A DNA stretch of 64,000 bases from Nannocystis sp. RBIL2 (GTDB lineage: Bacteria; Myxococcota_A; Polyangia; Nannocystales; Nannocystaceae): NCBI RefSeq assembly GCF_026626745.1, contig NZ_JAPNJW010000002.1, forward strand, positions 2,318,151-2,382,150, read 5' to 3'. This document shows, one piece after another, positions 11,021-17,655 of this stretch (position 1 is the stretch's first letter; each line of letters starts with the position of its first letter). The notes under the pieces are model-generated. The model saw nothing but the letters and a program-made list of their open reading frames with translations, ran no database searches and had not been told where the DNA came from. A program made the position numbers and the translations under genes.

Positions 11021-11210
11021 CGCGATTGCGCACCGGTCGACGCTGCCCACGCCCGCGCCCGCGGGTGAGGCCTTCGCCTACCGCGGACGAATCATGCGAC
11101 CCGAGCGGGCCGCGCCGGCCCCGTCCCTCGACCTTGCGAGGGCCCGAGTGCCGGCGACGTGATCCGGCCCGCACTCATGGGACGCGCACCGGGTCGCGTC
11201 CGCCGCCGCC

Positions 11211-12329
11211 TCAGCGCGCCTCGGCCAGCCGGCCCGAGGACGACGCCAGGTACTCTTCCCATTTGCGGATCGTCAGCGCCTGGAATGCGTGGACCGCCGG
11301 GTTCAGCTCGGCGATGGGCGCCTGCCAGTGGCGGTTGTAGCCGTCCTGCTCGGCCTCGACGGCGACGCCGTCCTCCTCGAGCAGCGGCTTGAACACCACG
11401 TGCTTGGCGATCTCGAGCACCGGCTCCATCACCTGCCGCGGCATCTGCAGCGGGAGCCCCGGGAGCTTGAAGCCGTCGAAGTAGAACAGGAAGAACGCGC
11501 GGGTGGTCTGCTCGTCGATCGGCAGGCAGAAGCACCAGTCCTTGATCTTCCCGTCGGTGTCCGACCACTGGTACGGGTATTGATAGCAGAGCGTCATCGC
11601 ATTGATGTTGGTGCGCTTGCGATCGACGAAGTGCTTCATCAGCGGCCCGTCGGCCACCTTCGTGTCGTACGACACGTAGACGCGGTCGCCCTCGACGCGC
11701 AGGTCCGTCAGCGTCGAGTCCGTGAACGGGCGGAACCGCCGGTGCAGGTACGCGTGGGTGAAGTCGCTGACGTTGTCGATGATCATCGAGTGGTGAGCCT
11801 TCCACGTGAAGTCCACCAGCAGCTTGGCCCACGGCTTCGGCCCGTCGAGCTCCGGGATCTCCGGCATCGGCGTCGCGTCGGCCCGCGCCGGATCGCCGAA
11901 GAACACCCACACCAGCCCGTAGCGCTCGCGCACCGGGTAGTGGCGCAGCTCGATCTTCGGCAGCGGCTTGCCGAACAGCTCGTGCGGCACCTTGCACAGC
12001 TTGCCGTCGCCGCCGTACTCCCAGCCGTGGTACGGGCACACCACGTTGCAGCCCTCCACGCGCCCGCCCGACAGCTTGAGCTGCCGGTGCGCGCAGCGGT
12101 TGTCGATCGCGCGCAGGGCCCCGTCCTCGCCGCGGAACACCGCGACCGAGCGGCGCCAGAACGTCACCTCGACCACCTTGCCCGGCGGCACCGCGCGCGC
12201 GTACTCCACCGCGTACCAGTGGTTGGGGTCGAGCCCGGCGGCGCGGACCTTCTGCCGCTTGTTGCGCGCCTCTTCGAAGTTCGGCGGCGGCGCGCGGCCG
12301 ATCGTGTGCAGGGTGTCCGTCATCGTCAT
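11211..12329 (-). CDS. Rieske [2Fe-2S] non-haem iron oxygenase, probable sterol-modifying
   Basis: The 372-residue protein has a Rieske cluster motif, CAHRQLKLSGG...CPYHGW (CxH-x16-CxxH), followed by a catalytic domain with a mononuclear-iron motif DNVSDFTHAYLHRRF. This order is that of Rieske oxygenases such as cholesterol 7-desaturase, SdmA-type C-4 demethylases and 3-ketosteroid hydroxylases. ATG 12329 overlaps the stop of the EXPERA gene (ATGA) and is therefore the coupled start. It is the third gene of the CYP51 - EXPERA - Rieske operon. Sterol oxidation is inferred from those neighbours; C-4 demethylation or ring-B desaturation are the two most economical options. A separate reductase is not in the window. 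Confidence 0.9.
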   Translation of the reverse strand: MTMTDTLHTIGRAPPPNFEEARNKRQKVRAAGLDPNHWYAVEYARAVPPGKVVEVTFWRRSVAVFRGEDGALRAIDNRCAHRQLKLSGGRVEGCNVVCPYHGWEYGGDGKLCKVPHELFGKPLPKIELRHYPVRERYGLVWVFFGDPARADATPMPEIPELDGPKPWAKLLVDFTWKAHHSMIIDNVSDFTHAYLHRRFRPFTDSTLTDLRVEGDRVYVSYDTKVADGPLMKHFVDRKRTNINAMTLCYQYPYQWSDTDGKIKDWCFCLPIDEQTTRAFFLFYFDGFKLPGLPLQMPRQVMEPVLEIAKHVVFKPLLEEDGVAVEAEQDGYNRHWQAPIAELNPAVHAFQALTIRKWEEYLASSSGRLAEAR

Positions 12330-12817
12330 CCTCGTCCTGTCTCGAACAGCGGGCGGACCTCGCCCGCGGGCCCGCGCCGCGGCAGCATGCGCCGCAGCAG
12401 CGCGAGCGGGAAGAGCACATAAGGCGCGTACAGCAGCGCCACCAGCCACGGCACCGTCGGCCGCGGCTCACCGAAGGTGTGCACCCCGAGGAAGATCACC
12501 ATCGAGTACAGCATCACCGACGCGTAGATGATCGCCGGCCAGCGGATCCACTCGCGCCGGCGCACCAGCGCGACCGCCAGCACCGCGTAGAACGGGCCGA
12601 ACACGAAGGCCGACACCCCCGACGCGATCTGCAGCCACAGCGGGTTCAGCACGATCAGCGGGTCGTAGGTGCTGCCCCACCAGTAGAGGAAGCCCTTGAG
12701 CCCGCTGTCCGCCGGCGCCATCGGCCCCGGCTCGATGGCGGCCAGGCGGTCGAACAGCAGCGACGTGCTGCAGAAGCTGAGCGCGAACACCAGCAGGACG
12801 CGGTCGATCCAGCGCAT
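12326..12817 (-). CDS. EXPERA-domain membrane protein (EBP/TMEM97-like)
   Basis: A 163-residue, four-helix membrane protein starting MRWIDRVLLVFALSF. The segment STYDPLIVLNPLWLQ followed by WIRWPAIIYASVMLYSMVIF matches the EXPERA pattern shared by emopamil-binding protein (sterol delta8-delta7 isomerase), TMEM97 and TM6SF. The start lies just beside the array at 12822, and its stop overlaps the Rieske start by 4 nt, so the two are translationally coupled. Placed between CYP51 and a Rieske oxygenase, it is a candidate sterol isomerase. The catalytic His/Glu residues of EBP were not verified. Confidence 0.8.
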   Translation of the reverse strand: MRWIDRVLLVFALSFCSTSLLFDRLAAIEPGPMAPADSGLKGFLYWWGSTYDPLIVLNPLWLQIASGVSAFVFGPFYAVLAVALVRRREWIRWPAIIYASVMLYSMVIFLGVHTFGEPRPTVPWLVALLYAPYVLFPLALLRRMLPRRGPAGEVRPLFETGRG

Positions 12818-12821
12818 CGGG

Positions 12822-12869
12822 ACATGTCCCTCGTGACCTGTCACGGCCGCCATGTCCTTTCGGTCATGC
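12822..12869. repeat. 14-bp-phased array between CYP51 and EXPERA genes
   Basis: Cores at 12822 (ACATGT), 12836 (ACCTGT), 12850 (CCATGT) and 12864 (TCATGC) are exactly 14 bp apart. The CYP51 stop codon (complement of TCA at 12864) sits in the last unit. It is an unusual case inside an operon and could attenuate downstream expression. Confidence 0.75.
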
Positions 12870-14288
12870 CCCCGCGGACTGCTGGACCCGGCGGTAGCGG
12901 ATCCGGCACGGCGGGCGCGGGCCGACGATCAGGTTGGTGTAGTCGACCGGGTAGCTCGGGTCGAGCAGGTCGAACTCGAAGTTGCGCAGCAGGTGGCTCC
13001 ACAGCGCGCGCAGCTGCAGCTGGGCGAACACGATGCCCATGCAGCGGTGGCGCCCGGCCCCGAACGCGATGTGGCCGTAGGGCCAGCGCTTGTCCTCCTC
13101 GCGGCCCGGCATGAAGCGATCGGGGTCGAAGCGGTGCGGCTCGGGGAAGATGTCCGGCACGCGCTGACCGGCCGCCGGCGAGGCGATGATCATGCTGCCC
13201 TCGGGCACGTGCTTGCCCTGGAAGTCGAACGCCTTGAGCACGCGCCGCATCACCAGGATGATCGGCGGGTACAGGCGGAGGGCCTCCTTGATGGTGGCCT
13301 CGAGCAGCTTCATCTTCTGCAGGTCGTCGTAGGTGATGCGCTCGCGGTCGCCGAGGATCTCGCGCTGCTCGGCGACCAGGCGGCGGAAGATGTGCGGGTG
13401 CTGGGCCAGCAGCACCGCGATCCACGAGAACGTCACGCCGCTGGTGTGGTGACCGGCGAACATGATCGTCAGGATGAGCCCCGTGATCTCGTCGACCGTC
13501 AGCTTGCGCCCGTCGGCGTAGTTCGACTCGACCAGCGTCTGCAGGATGTCCTCGTGGCCGTGCGGGTCGGAGCGCCGCTCGGCGACGATCTTCTCGATCA
13601 GCTCGACCATCTTGACGCGGGCCTTGTCGCGCCGGCGCATCGCCGGCAGCGGCAGGTACGGCGCGAAGAACGAGATCACGTTGATCCCGCCCTCGAGGTC
13701 GGCGTACAGCTCGGAGAACTCCTTGCTGAGCTTGAACCGCATCTTGTCGCCCAGCAGGCAGCGCGTCGAGGTGTAGAGCGTCACCTCGTTGCCGACCTCG
13801 AGCATGTTGACCTCGCCGGTCTGCCCCCACTGGCCGAAGAAATGCTCCGACTCGGCGATGAAGCCGTCGGTGTAGGTGCGCAGCCGGGACTCGCGCAGCG
13901 CCCCGTGGAAGAAGCCGAGCTGCTCCTTCATGATCTGCGGCTCGGCGTCGTAGGCGATGCCCTTGCCGAACACCGGCGTCATCAGCTGGTACGCCTCGCG
14001 CTGGCTGACCTCGTCGTCGCGGAAGCGGAAGTACTTCTCCTGCGCCGCGTGGCCCGTCATCACCACGCCGAGCGTGCCCGGCAGGCGCACGCAGAAGATG
14101 TCGCCGAACATGTCGCGCCCGCGCTGCACCATCGCCACCGGGTTCGAGCGCAGCTCGGACGCGTGGCCGACGAACGGCAGCCCGCCCGGCAACATGGGCG
14201 GCAGGTTGGGGGTGTCGAGCGGGAGGGGTTTCAGCGTCGACAGCAACGTCGTCGCCGTCTGACGCACGTGTTCGGGGACCGTGAACAT
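12864..14288 (-). CDS. cyp51: Cytochrome P450 CYP51, sterol 14-alpha-demethylase
   Basis: A 474-residue soluble P450 without a membrane anchor. The I-helix MFAGHHTSGVTFSW has the HHTS signature specific to CYP51. ExxR appears as KEALRLYPP, and the haem-ligand region is FGAGRHRCMGIVFAQLQ, followed by NFEFDLL and PCRIRYRR, all close to CYP51 of mycobacteria and Methylococcus. The reaction would be removal of C-14 methyl from lanosterol or cycloartenol. It is the first gene of the minus-strand operon with EXPERA and Rieske genes. Sterol production is established for Nannocystis, which fits. Electron donors are not encoded nearby. Confidence 0.93.
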   Translation of the reverse strand: MFTVPEHVRQTATTLLSTLKPLPLDTPNLPPMLPGGLPFVGHASELRSNPVAMVQRGRDMFGDIFCVRLPGTLGVVMTGHAAQEKYFRFRDDEVSQREAYQLMTPVFGKGIAYDAEPQIMKEQLGFFHGALRESRLRTYTDGFIAESEHFFGQWGQTGEVNMLEVGNEVTLYTSTRCLLGDKMRFKLSKEFSELYADLEGGINVISFFAPYLPLPAMRRRDKARVKMVELIEKIVAERRSDPHGHEDILQTLVESNYADGRKLTVDEITGLILTIMFAGHHTSGVTFSWIAVLLAQHPHIFRRLVAEQREILGDRERITYDDLQKMKLLEATIKEALRLYPPIILVMRRVLKAFDFQGKHVPEGSMIIASPAAGQRVPDIFPEPHRFDPDRFMPGREEDKRWPYGHIAFGAGRHRCMGIVFAQLQLRALWSHLLRNFEFDLLDPSYPVDYTNLIVGPRPPCRIRYRRVQQSAGA

Positions 14289-14781
14289 CGAGGGGCAAGC
14301 TACCGCAAGCCCCCACGCCCGCGCCCGCGCGCCGCCTGTGAGAGAACTTCACGCGTCTTCGCCGCGGACGCAGGCGGTCCTCGCCAGCGATGGAGGCCGC
14401 CGTCGCGGCGCTCGGTGACGTGACGTCCGAACGCGTCGCGGGAGCCACGGCCACCTACGCCGGGTTCTTCCTCGACCCGAGGACAACCGCGCGTGCTCCC
14501 GGGCGCGCTCGTTCAGGGCTTTCCCCAGCCCGACGGCCGCCGCAGACACCACGTCCTCGACGTTCTGGCCTGTTCATCCTCACGCCCACGATCGTGATCG
14601 GGGCCACACTGCCGTGCGGAGGCCTCGATCGCGCCGATCGTCACCGAGTGGTCCTGGTCCCTGCGGGTCGGCGCCGATTCGTTCGCGCCGGCGTGGACCC
14701 TCGTCCTCCACGTCGGCCGCACGCAGGCGGCGGACCGGCATGAGTACTTCGCGTCGCGCCGACGCGGTACGTTGGGCGCTC
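14289..14781. other. 493-bp divergent intergenic region
   Basis: It separates CYP51 from the lipoprotein at 14782 and must contain both promoters. No convincing RNA, palindrome or short gene was seen; overlapping frames are Arg/Pro/Ser-rich shadows. Confidence 0.5.
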
Positions 14782-15498
14782 ATGACATCGCTTGGCTTCC
14801 CACGCACCCTCTTCCTCGGCCTCGCGCTCGCCGCTTGCGGCGGCGACAAGAGCGAGACCACCGCGGACACCTCTTCTTCCTCCGGCCCGACGACGTCCGG
14901 CACGAGCGACACCGACCCGCCGACCCCCACCACCACGGGCGAGCCGGACGTCTGCGCCGATCCGTCCGACCTCGACATCGGCCCCGCGGTCACGCTGACC
15001 CTGCGCAACGGCGGCGCCGCGCCGATCTTCCTCGTGGTCGACGACGGCTGCGGCGGCCAGCCGTTCTCGGTGGCGCCCGAGGGCGGCTCCCAGCTGCACA
15101 CGCACGCCCTCGCCTGCGAGGCGTGCGCCACCGCGGCGCTGCAGTGCGGCTGCGACGACGGCTGCGGCAACGACGAGATCATCCAGCTCGATCCAGACGG
15201 CCGCCTCGAGCTCGTCTGGGCGGGCGACCACTTCGAGGCCTCGCCGGTCCCGTCCGCCTGCGTCGAGCAATTCTGCGGCTTCATGACTTGCCTCGCGCGC
15301 CGCCAGGTCGCGCCCGCGCGGCTCGACATCGTCGCCTTCGCCACCAGCGCAGTGGGCGAGTGCGGCGATGCATGCACGTGCACCGCCGACGCCGAGGGCT
15401 GGTGCGTGCTCGCGGGCCAGCCCGCGGGCGTCCAGCGCCTCGCCGAGGCCCAGCTCGACTACCCGGCCGCCACCGCCCTCGAGTTGGTGTTCCCCTGA
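14782..15498 (+). CDS. Cys-rich lipoprotein with Thr/Ser linker
   Basis: The 238-residue product has the signal LALAACGG and a Thr/Ser/Pro linker to about residue 55. The mature domain contains about 14 Cys, several paired (CEACATAALQCGCDDGCG, CGDACTC), indicating a disulfide-stabilised extracytoplasmic fold. VTLTLRNGGAAPIFLVVDDGCG suggests a beta-sandwich at its start. ATG 14782 was chosen for the signal peptide. No family can be named. Confidence 0.8.
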   Translation: MTSLGFPRTLFLGLALAACGGDKSETTADTSSSSGPTTSGTSDTDPPTPTTTGEPDVCADPSDLDIGPAVTLTLRNGGAAPIFLVVDDGCGGQPFSVAPEGGSQLHTHALACEACATAALQCGCDDGCGNDEIIQLDPDGRLELVWAGDHFEASPVPSACVEQFCGFMTCLARRQVAPARLDIVAFATSAVGECGDACTCTADAEGWCVLAGQPAGVQRLAEAQLDYPAATALELVFP

Positions 15499-15511
15499 CC
15501 AGCCCCCGCGA

Positions 15512-15874
15512 TCAATCGCGCGTGTACCACCACGCCCACGCCAGCAGCACCAGCTGCAGCGGCACGCGCACCCACAGGGCCGCCTGGGACGCCGGCAGCC
15601 CCTCGACCTGCACCTGTGCCATCGCGTGGTGGATGTTGGCCGGCCACATCGCCAGCAGCAGCCAGAACACGCCCCACGCGGCCGCCTTGCGCGTGCGCGG
15701 GATCAGGAGCCCGAGCCCGCCGGCGATCTCCAGCACCCCCGTGAGCAGCACCAGCTCGTAGTGCCACGGCAGGTACGGCGGCATGATCGCCATGAACCGG
15801 TCCGGGATCACGAAGTGACCGATCCCCGCCGCCAGCAGCAGCGCCGCCAGCACCACCAGGAGCACCCGCTTCAT
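15512..15874 (-). CDS. DoxX-family small membrane protein
   Basis: A 120-residue protein with four hydrophobic helices. MKRVLLVVLAALLLAAGIGHF and the pair FMAIMPPYLPWHYELVLLTGVLEIAGGLGLL match the DoxX/DoxD-like domain, whose members are small quinone- or redox-linked membrane proteins. The start at ATG 15874 removes an upstream segment that overlaps the divergent crotonase start region. Its 3' end converges with the lipoprotein upstream at 13 bp. Function in this organism is not indicated. Confidence 0.85.
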   Translation of the reverse strand: MKRVLLVVLAALLLAAGIGHFVIPDRFMAIMPPYLPWHYELVLLTGVLEIAGGLGLLIPRTRKAAAWGVFWLLLAMWPANIHHAMAQVQVEGLPASQAALWVRVPLQLVLLAWAWWYTRD

Positions 15875-15953
15875 CGCCGACACGCCGCGCAGTGTGACAG
15901 ATCGCCGCGCGCCGCACACCAGCGACGCCCCGGCTCCGGCTACCCTCGCGCGC

Positions 15954-16754
15954 ATGGAGCTCACCGACGTCCGCTACGACCTCGAGGGTGCGACCGCCCT
16001 CGTCACCCTCGACCGCCCGGCCGCGCGCAACGCCTACAGCGAGGCGATGGTCGAGAGCCTCGTCCACGCGATCGACCTCGCCGAGCGCGACGACGCGGTG
16101 CGCTGCGTGATCCTCACCGGCGCCGGCCCGGCCTTCTCCGCCGGCGGCGACCTCAAGCGGATGCTCAACAAGGAGGGCATGTTCGCCGGCGGGGCCGCCG
16201 AGCTGCGCCGGCAATACATCGACGGGATCCAGCGGATCTCCCGCCGCCTCGCGCTGGCCGACAAGCCGATCGTGGCCGCCCTCAACGGCCCGGCGATCGG
16301 CGCCGGCCTCGACCTCGCGTGCATGTGCGATCTGCGGCTCGCGGCTCGCGGGGCCCAGTTCGGCTCGACCTTCGTCAAGGTCGGCCTCGTCCCCGGCGAC
16401 GGCGGCGCCTACTTCCTGGCCCGCGCGATCGGCTTCTCCCGAGCGCTCGAGCTCATGCTCACCGCCCGCGTCATCGACTGCGACGAGGCCCTGCGGATCG
16501 GCCTCGTCCACCGCGTCGTCGAGCCCGACGAGCTGCTCCCGGCCGCCCGCGCCCTCGCCTCCGAGCTCGCCGCCCTGCCCCCCGTCGCCCTCCGCCTGAC
16601 CAAGCGCGCCGCCTACCGCAGCCACGACGTCGGCCTCGACGCCGCCCTCGAGCTCGCCGCCACCTACCAGGGCGTGGCCCAGACCACCGCCGACCACCGC
16701 GAGGCCGTCGCCGCCATGCTCGAGCGCCGCCCCCCCCGCTTCACCGGCGAGTGA
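15954..16754 (+). CDS. Enoyl-CoA hydratase/isomerase (crotonase) family protein
   Basis: A 266-residue crotonase. Oxyanion-hole segments are seen as GPAFSAGGDLKRM and NGPAIGAGLDLACMCDLRLA. The position of the first catalytic Glu of rat hydratase (in QPEIKLG) is Phe here (TFVKVGLVPGDGG), while a Glu equivalent to the second is kept (RALELML). It may therefore be a hydratase with altered acid-base chemistry, an isomerase or a thioesterase-like member. It stands alone, with a divergent DoxX gene 79 bp upstream. ATG 15954 gives the family-typical N-terminus. Confidence 0.88.
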   Translation: MELTDVRYDLEGATALVTLDRPAARNAYSEAMVESLVHAIDLAERDDAVRCVILTGAGPAFSAGGDLKRMLNKEGMFAGGAAELRRQYIDGIQRISRRLALADKPIVAALNGPAIGAGLDLACMCDLRLAARGAQFGSTFVKVGLVPGDGGAYFLARAIGFSRALELMLTARVIDCDEALRIGLVHRVVEPDELLPAARALASELAALPPVALRLTKRAAYRSHDVGLDAALELAATYQGVAQTTADHREAVAAMLERRPPRFTGE

Positions 16755-16767
16755 CGTGGACCTCGGG

Positions 16768-16829
16768 GCATGTCCCGGAGAGCATGCTCCATGGGGCATG
16801 TCTTGCAGGGCATGTCCCGTCGGCCTGCT
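16768..16829. repeat. 14-bp-phased palindromic array, four cores
   Basis: GCATGT, GCATGC, GCATGT and GCATGT begin at 16768, 16782, 16796 and 16810, with exact 14-bp spacing, and a degenerate CCTGCT at 16824. It fills the 74-bp gap between the convergent crotonase and Cys-rich lipoprotein. Confidence 0.85.
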
Positions 16830-17272
16830 CAAAAACCGAAACAGTGCACTGCCCCCTCGATCTCCTCGGGGCAGTCGCTGTTGTTGCACGCGTCCTTGTG
16901 GTCGCCCTCGCAGAACGGCTGGCACGCCTCGGCGCACGGATACCCGGGGACGCACCCGCCCGGGTCGGGCAGGCACTTGGTGGACAGCAGCGTGCAGACG
17001 CCGTCGAACTGCTGGACGCACACATCGCCGTCGGCGCAGCCGCACGGGTTCTCGTCCTCCGTGGTCGCCGCGTTCGTCGTCGGCGTCCCGGTCGTGCTGC
17101 TCCCCGTCGTCGTCCCGACCGTGCTGCTCCCCGTCGTCGTCCCCGGGGCGGTCGTGCCCGCCTCCGTCGTCGTTCCGGTGGTAGCGCTCGTGCCGTCGGT
17201 CCCGGGGCCGCACGCGGCGGTCAGGGCGAACGCAACCAGAGCGAGGCGAAGCATCACGAGCGAGCCGGGCAT
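16829..17272 (-). CDS. Cys-rich lipoprotein with GTTTG linker
   Basis: The 147-residue protein has a signal ending LTAACGP, then a linker of near-repeats (GTTTGSSTVGTTTGSST) to about residue 70. The C-terminal domain has 13 Cys in about 75 residues, with NPCGCADGDVC at the start and CNNSDCPEEIEGAVHCFGF at the end. Similar Cys-rich knobs occur on myxobacterial surface lipoproteins. Start could be ATG 17272 or ATG 17254; the longer is given. Confidence 0.78.
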   Translation of the reverse strand: MPGSLVMLRLALVAFALTAACGPGTDGTSATTGTTTEAGTTAPGTTTGSSTVGTTTGSSTTGTPTTNAATTEDENPCGCADGDVCVQQFDGVCTLLSTKCLPDPGGCVPGYPCAEACQPFCEGDHKDACNNSDCPEEIEGAVHCFGF

Positions 17273-17293
17273 GAGCTCAGGATAAACCAGCCG

Positions 17294-17599
17294 TCACGGC
17301 TCGACACCCACCAATCGCCCGAAGATCGCGTGCTTGCCGATCCAGCCGTTGATCTTGCCGTGGTTGTTGCCGATCTGGTAGCGCCCGTCCTCGGCGATCG
17401 CCTTGACGATGTGCAGATAGTCGGCCCCGCGGATCGTGCACAGCACCACGTCGCCGACCTCGAGCCTGTCCAGGTCGACCGGTTCGACCGTGCAGAGCTC
17501 CCCCGACTTGATCCGCGGCCGCATCGAGTGACCGTGCGGTCGGAACTTGACCGTCGTGCCCGCGCGCAATTTTTCAATGTGATAACGGGCCCAGCCCAT
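17294..17599 (-). CDS. S24/S26-like peptidase-fold protein
   Basis: A 101-residue soluble protein of LexA/signal-peptidase fold. PHGHSMRPRI supplies a nucleophile-type Ser25 in the GxSM box, and YLHIVKAI supplies Lys66 where S24/S26 enzymes keep the general-base Lys. GDVVLCTIRG is the usual strand before it. No transmembrane helix, so it is not a classical leader peptidase. It starts 56 bp from, and points away from, the RpoC-like gene, so the two may share a regulatory region. Proteolytic activity is plausible but not shown. Confidence 0.8.
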   Translation of the reverse strand: MGWARYHIEKLRAGTTVKFRPHGHSMRPRIKSGELCTVEPVDLDRLEVGDVVLCTIRGADYLHIVKAIAEDGRYQIGNNHGKINGWIGKHAIFGRLVGVEP

Positions 17600-17655
17600 G
17601 AGGCGCCGAGGATGCCCGCTTTCGTCGCCGCGCGCATCTGCGTATCCTCCGCGGC

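Noticed and set aside
14390..14743. Short plus-strand gene in the CYP51-lipoprotein gap
   Set aside because: Pro/Arg/Ser-rich with no ribosome-binding site and no recognisable domain.
16768..16829. Insertion sequence end or transposon remnant
   Set aside because: No transposase, target duplication or longer homology; the phased cores are better seen as their own family.
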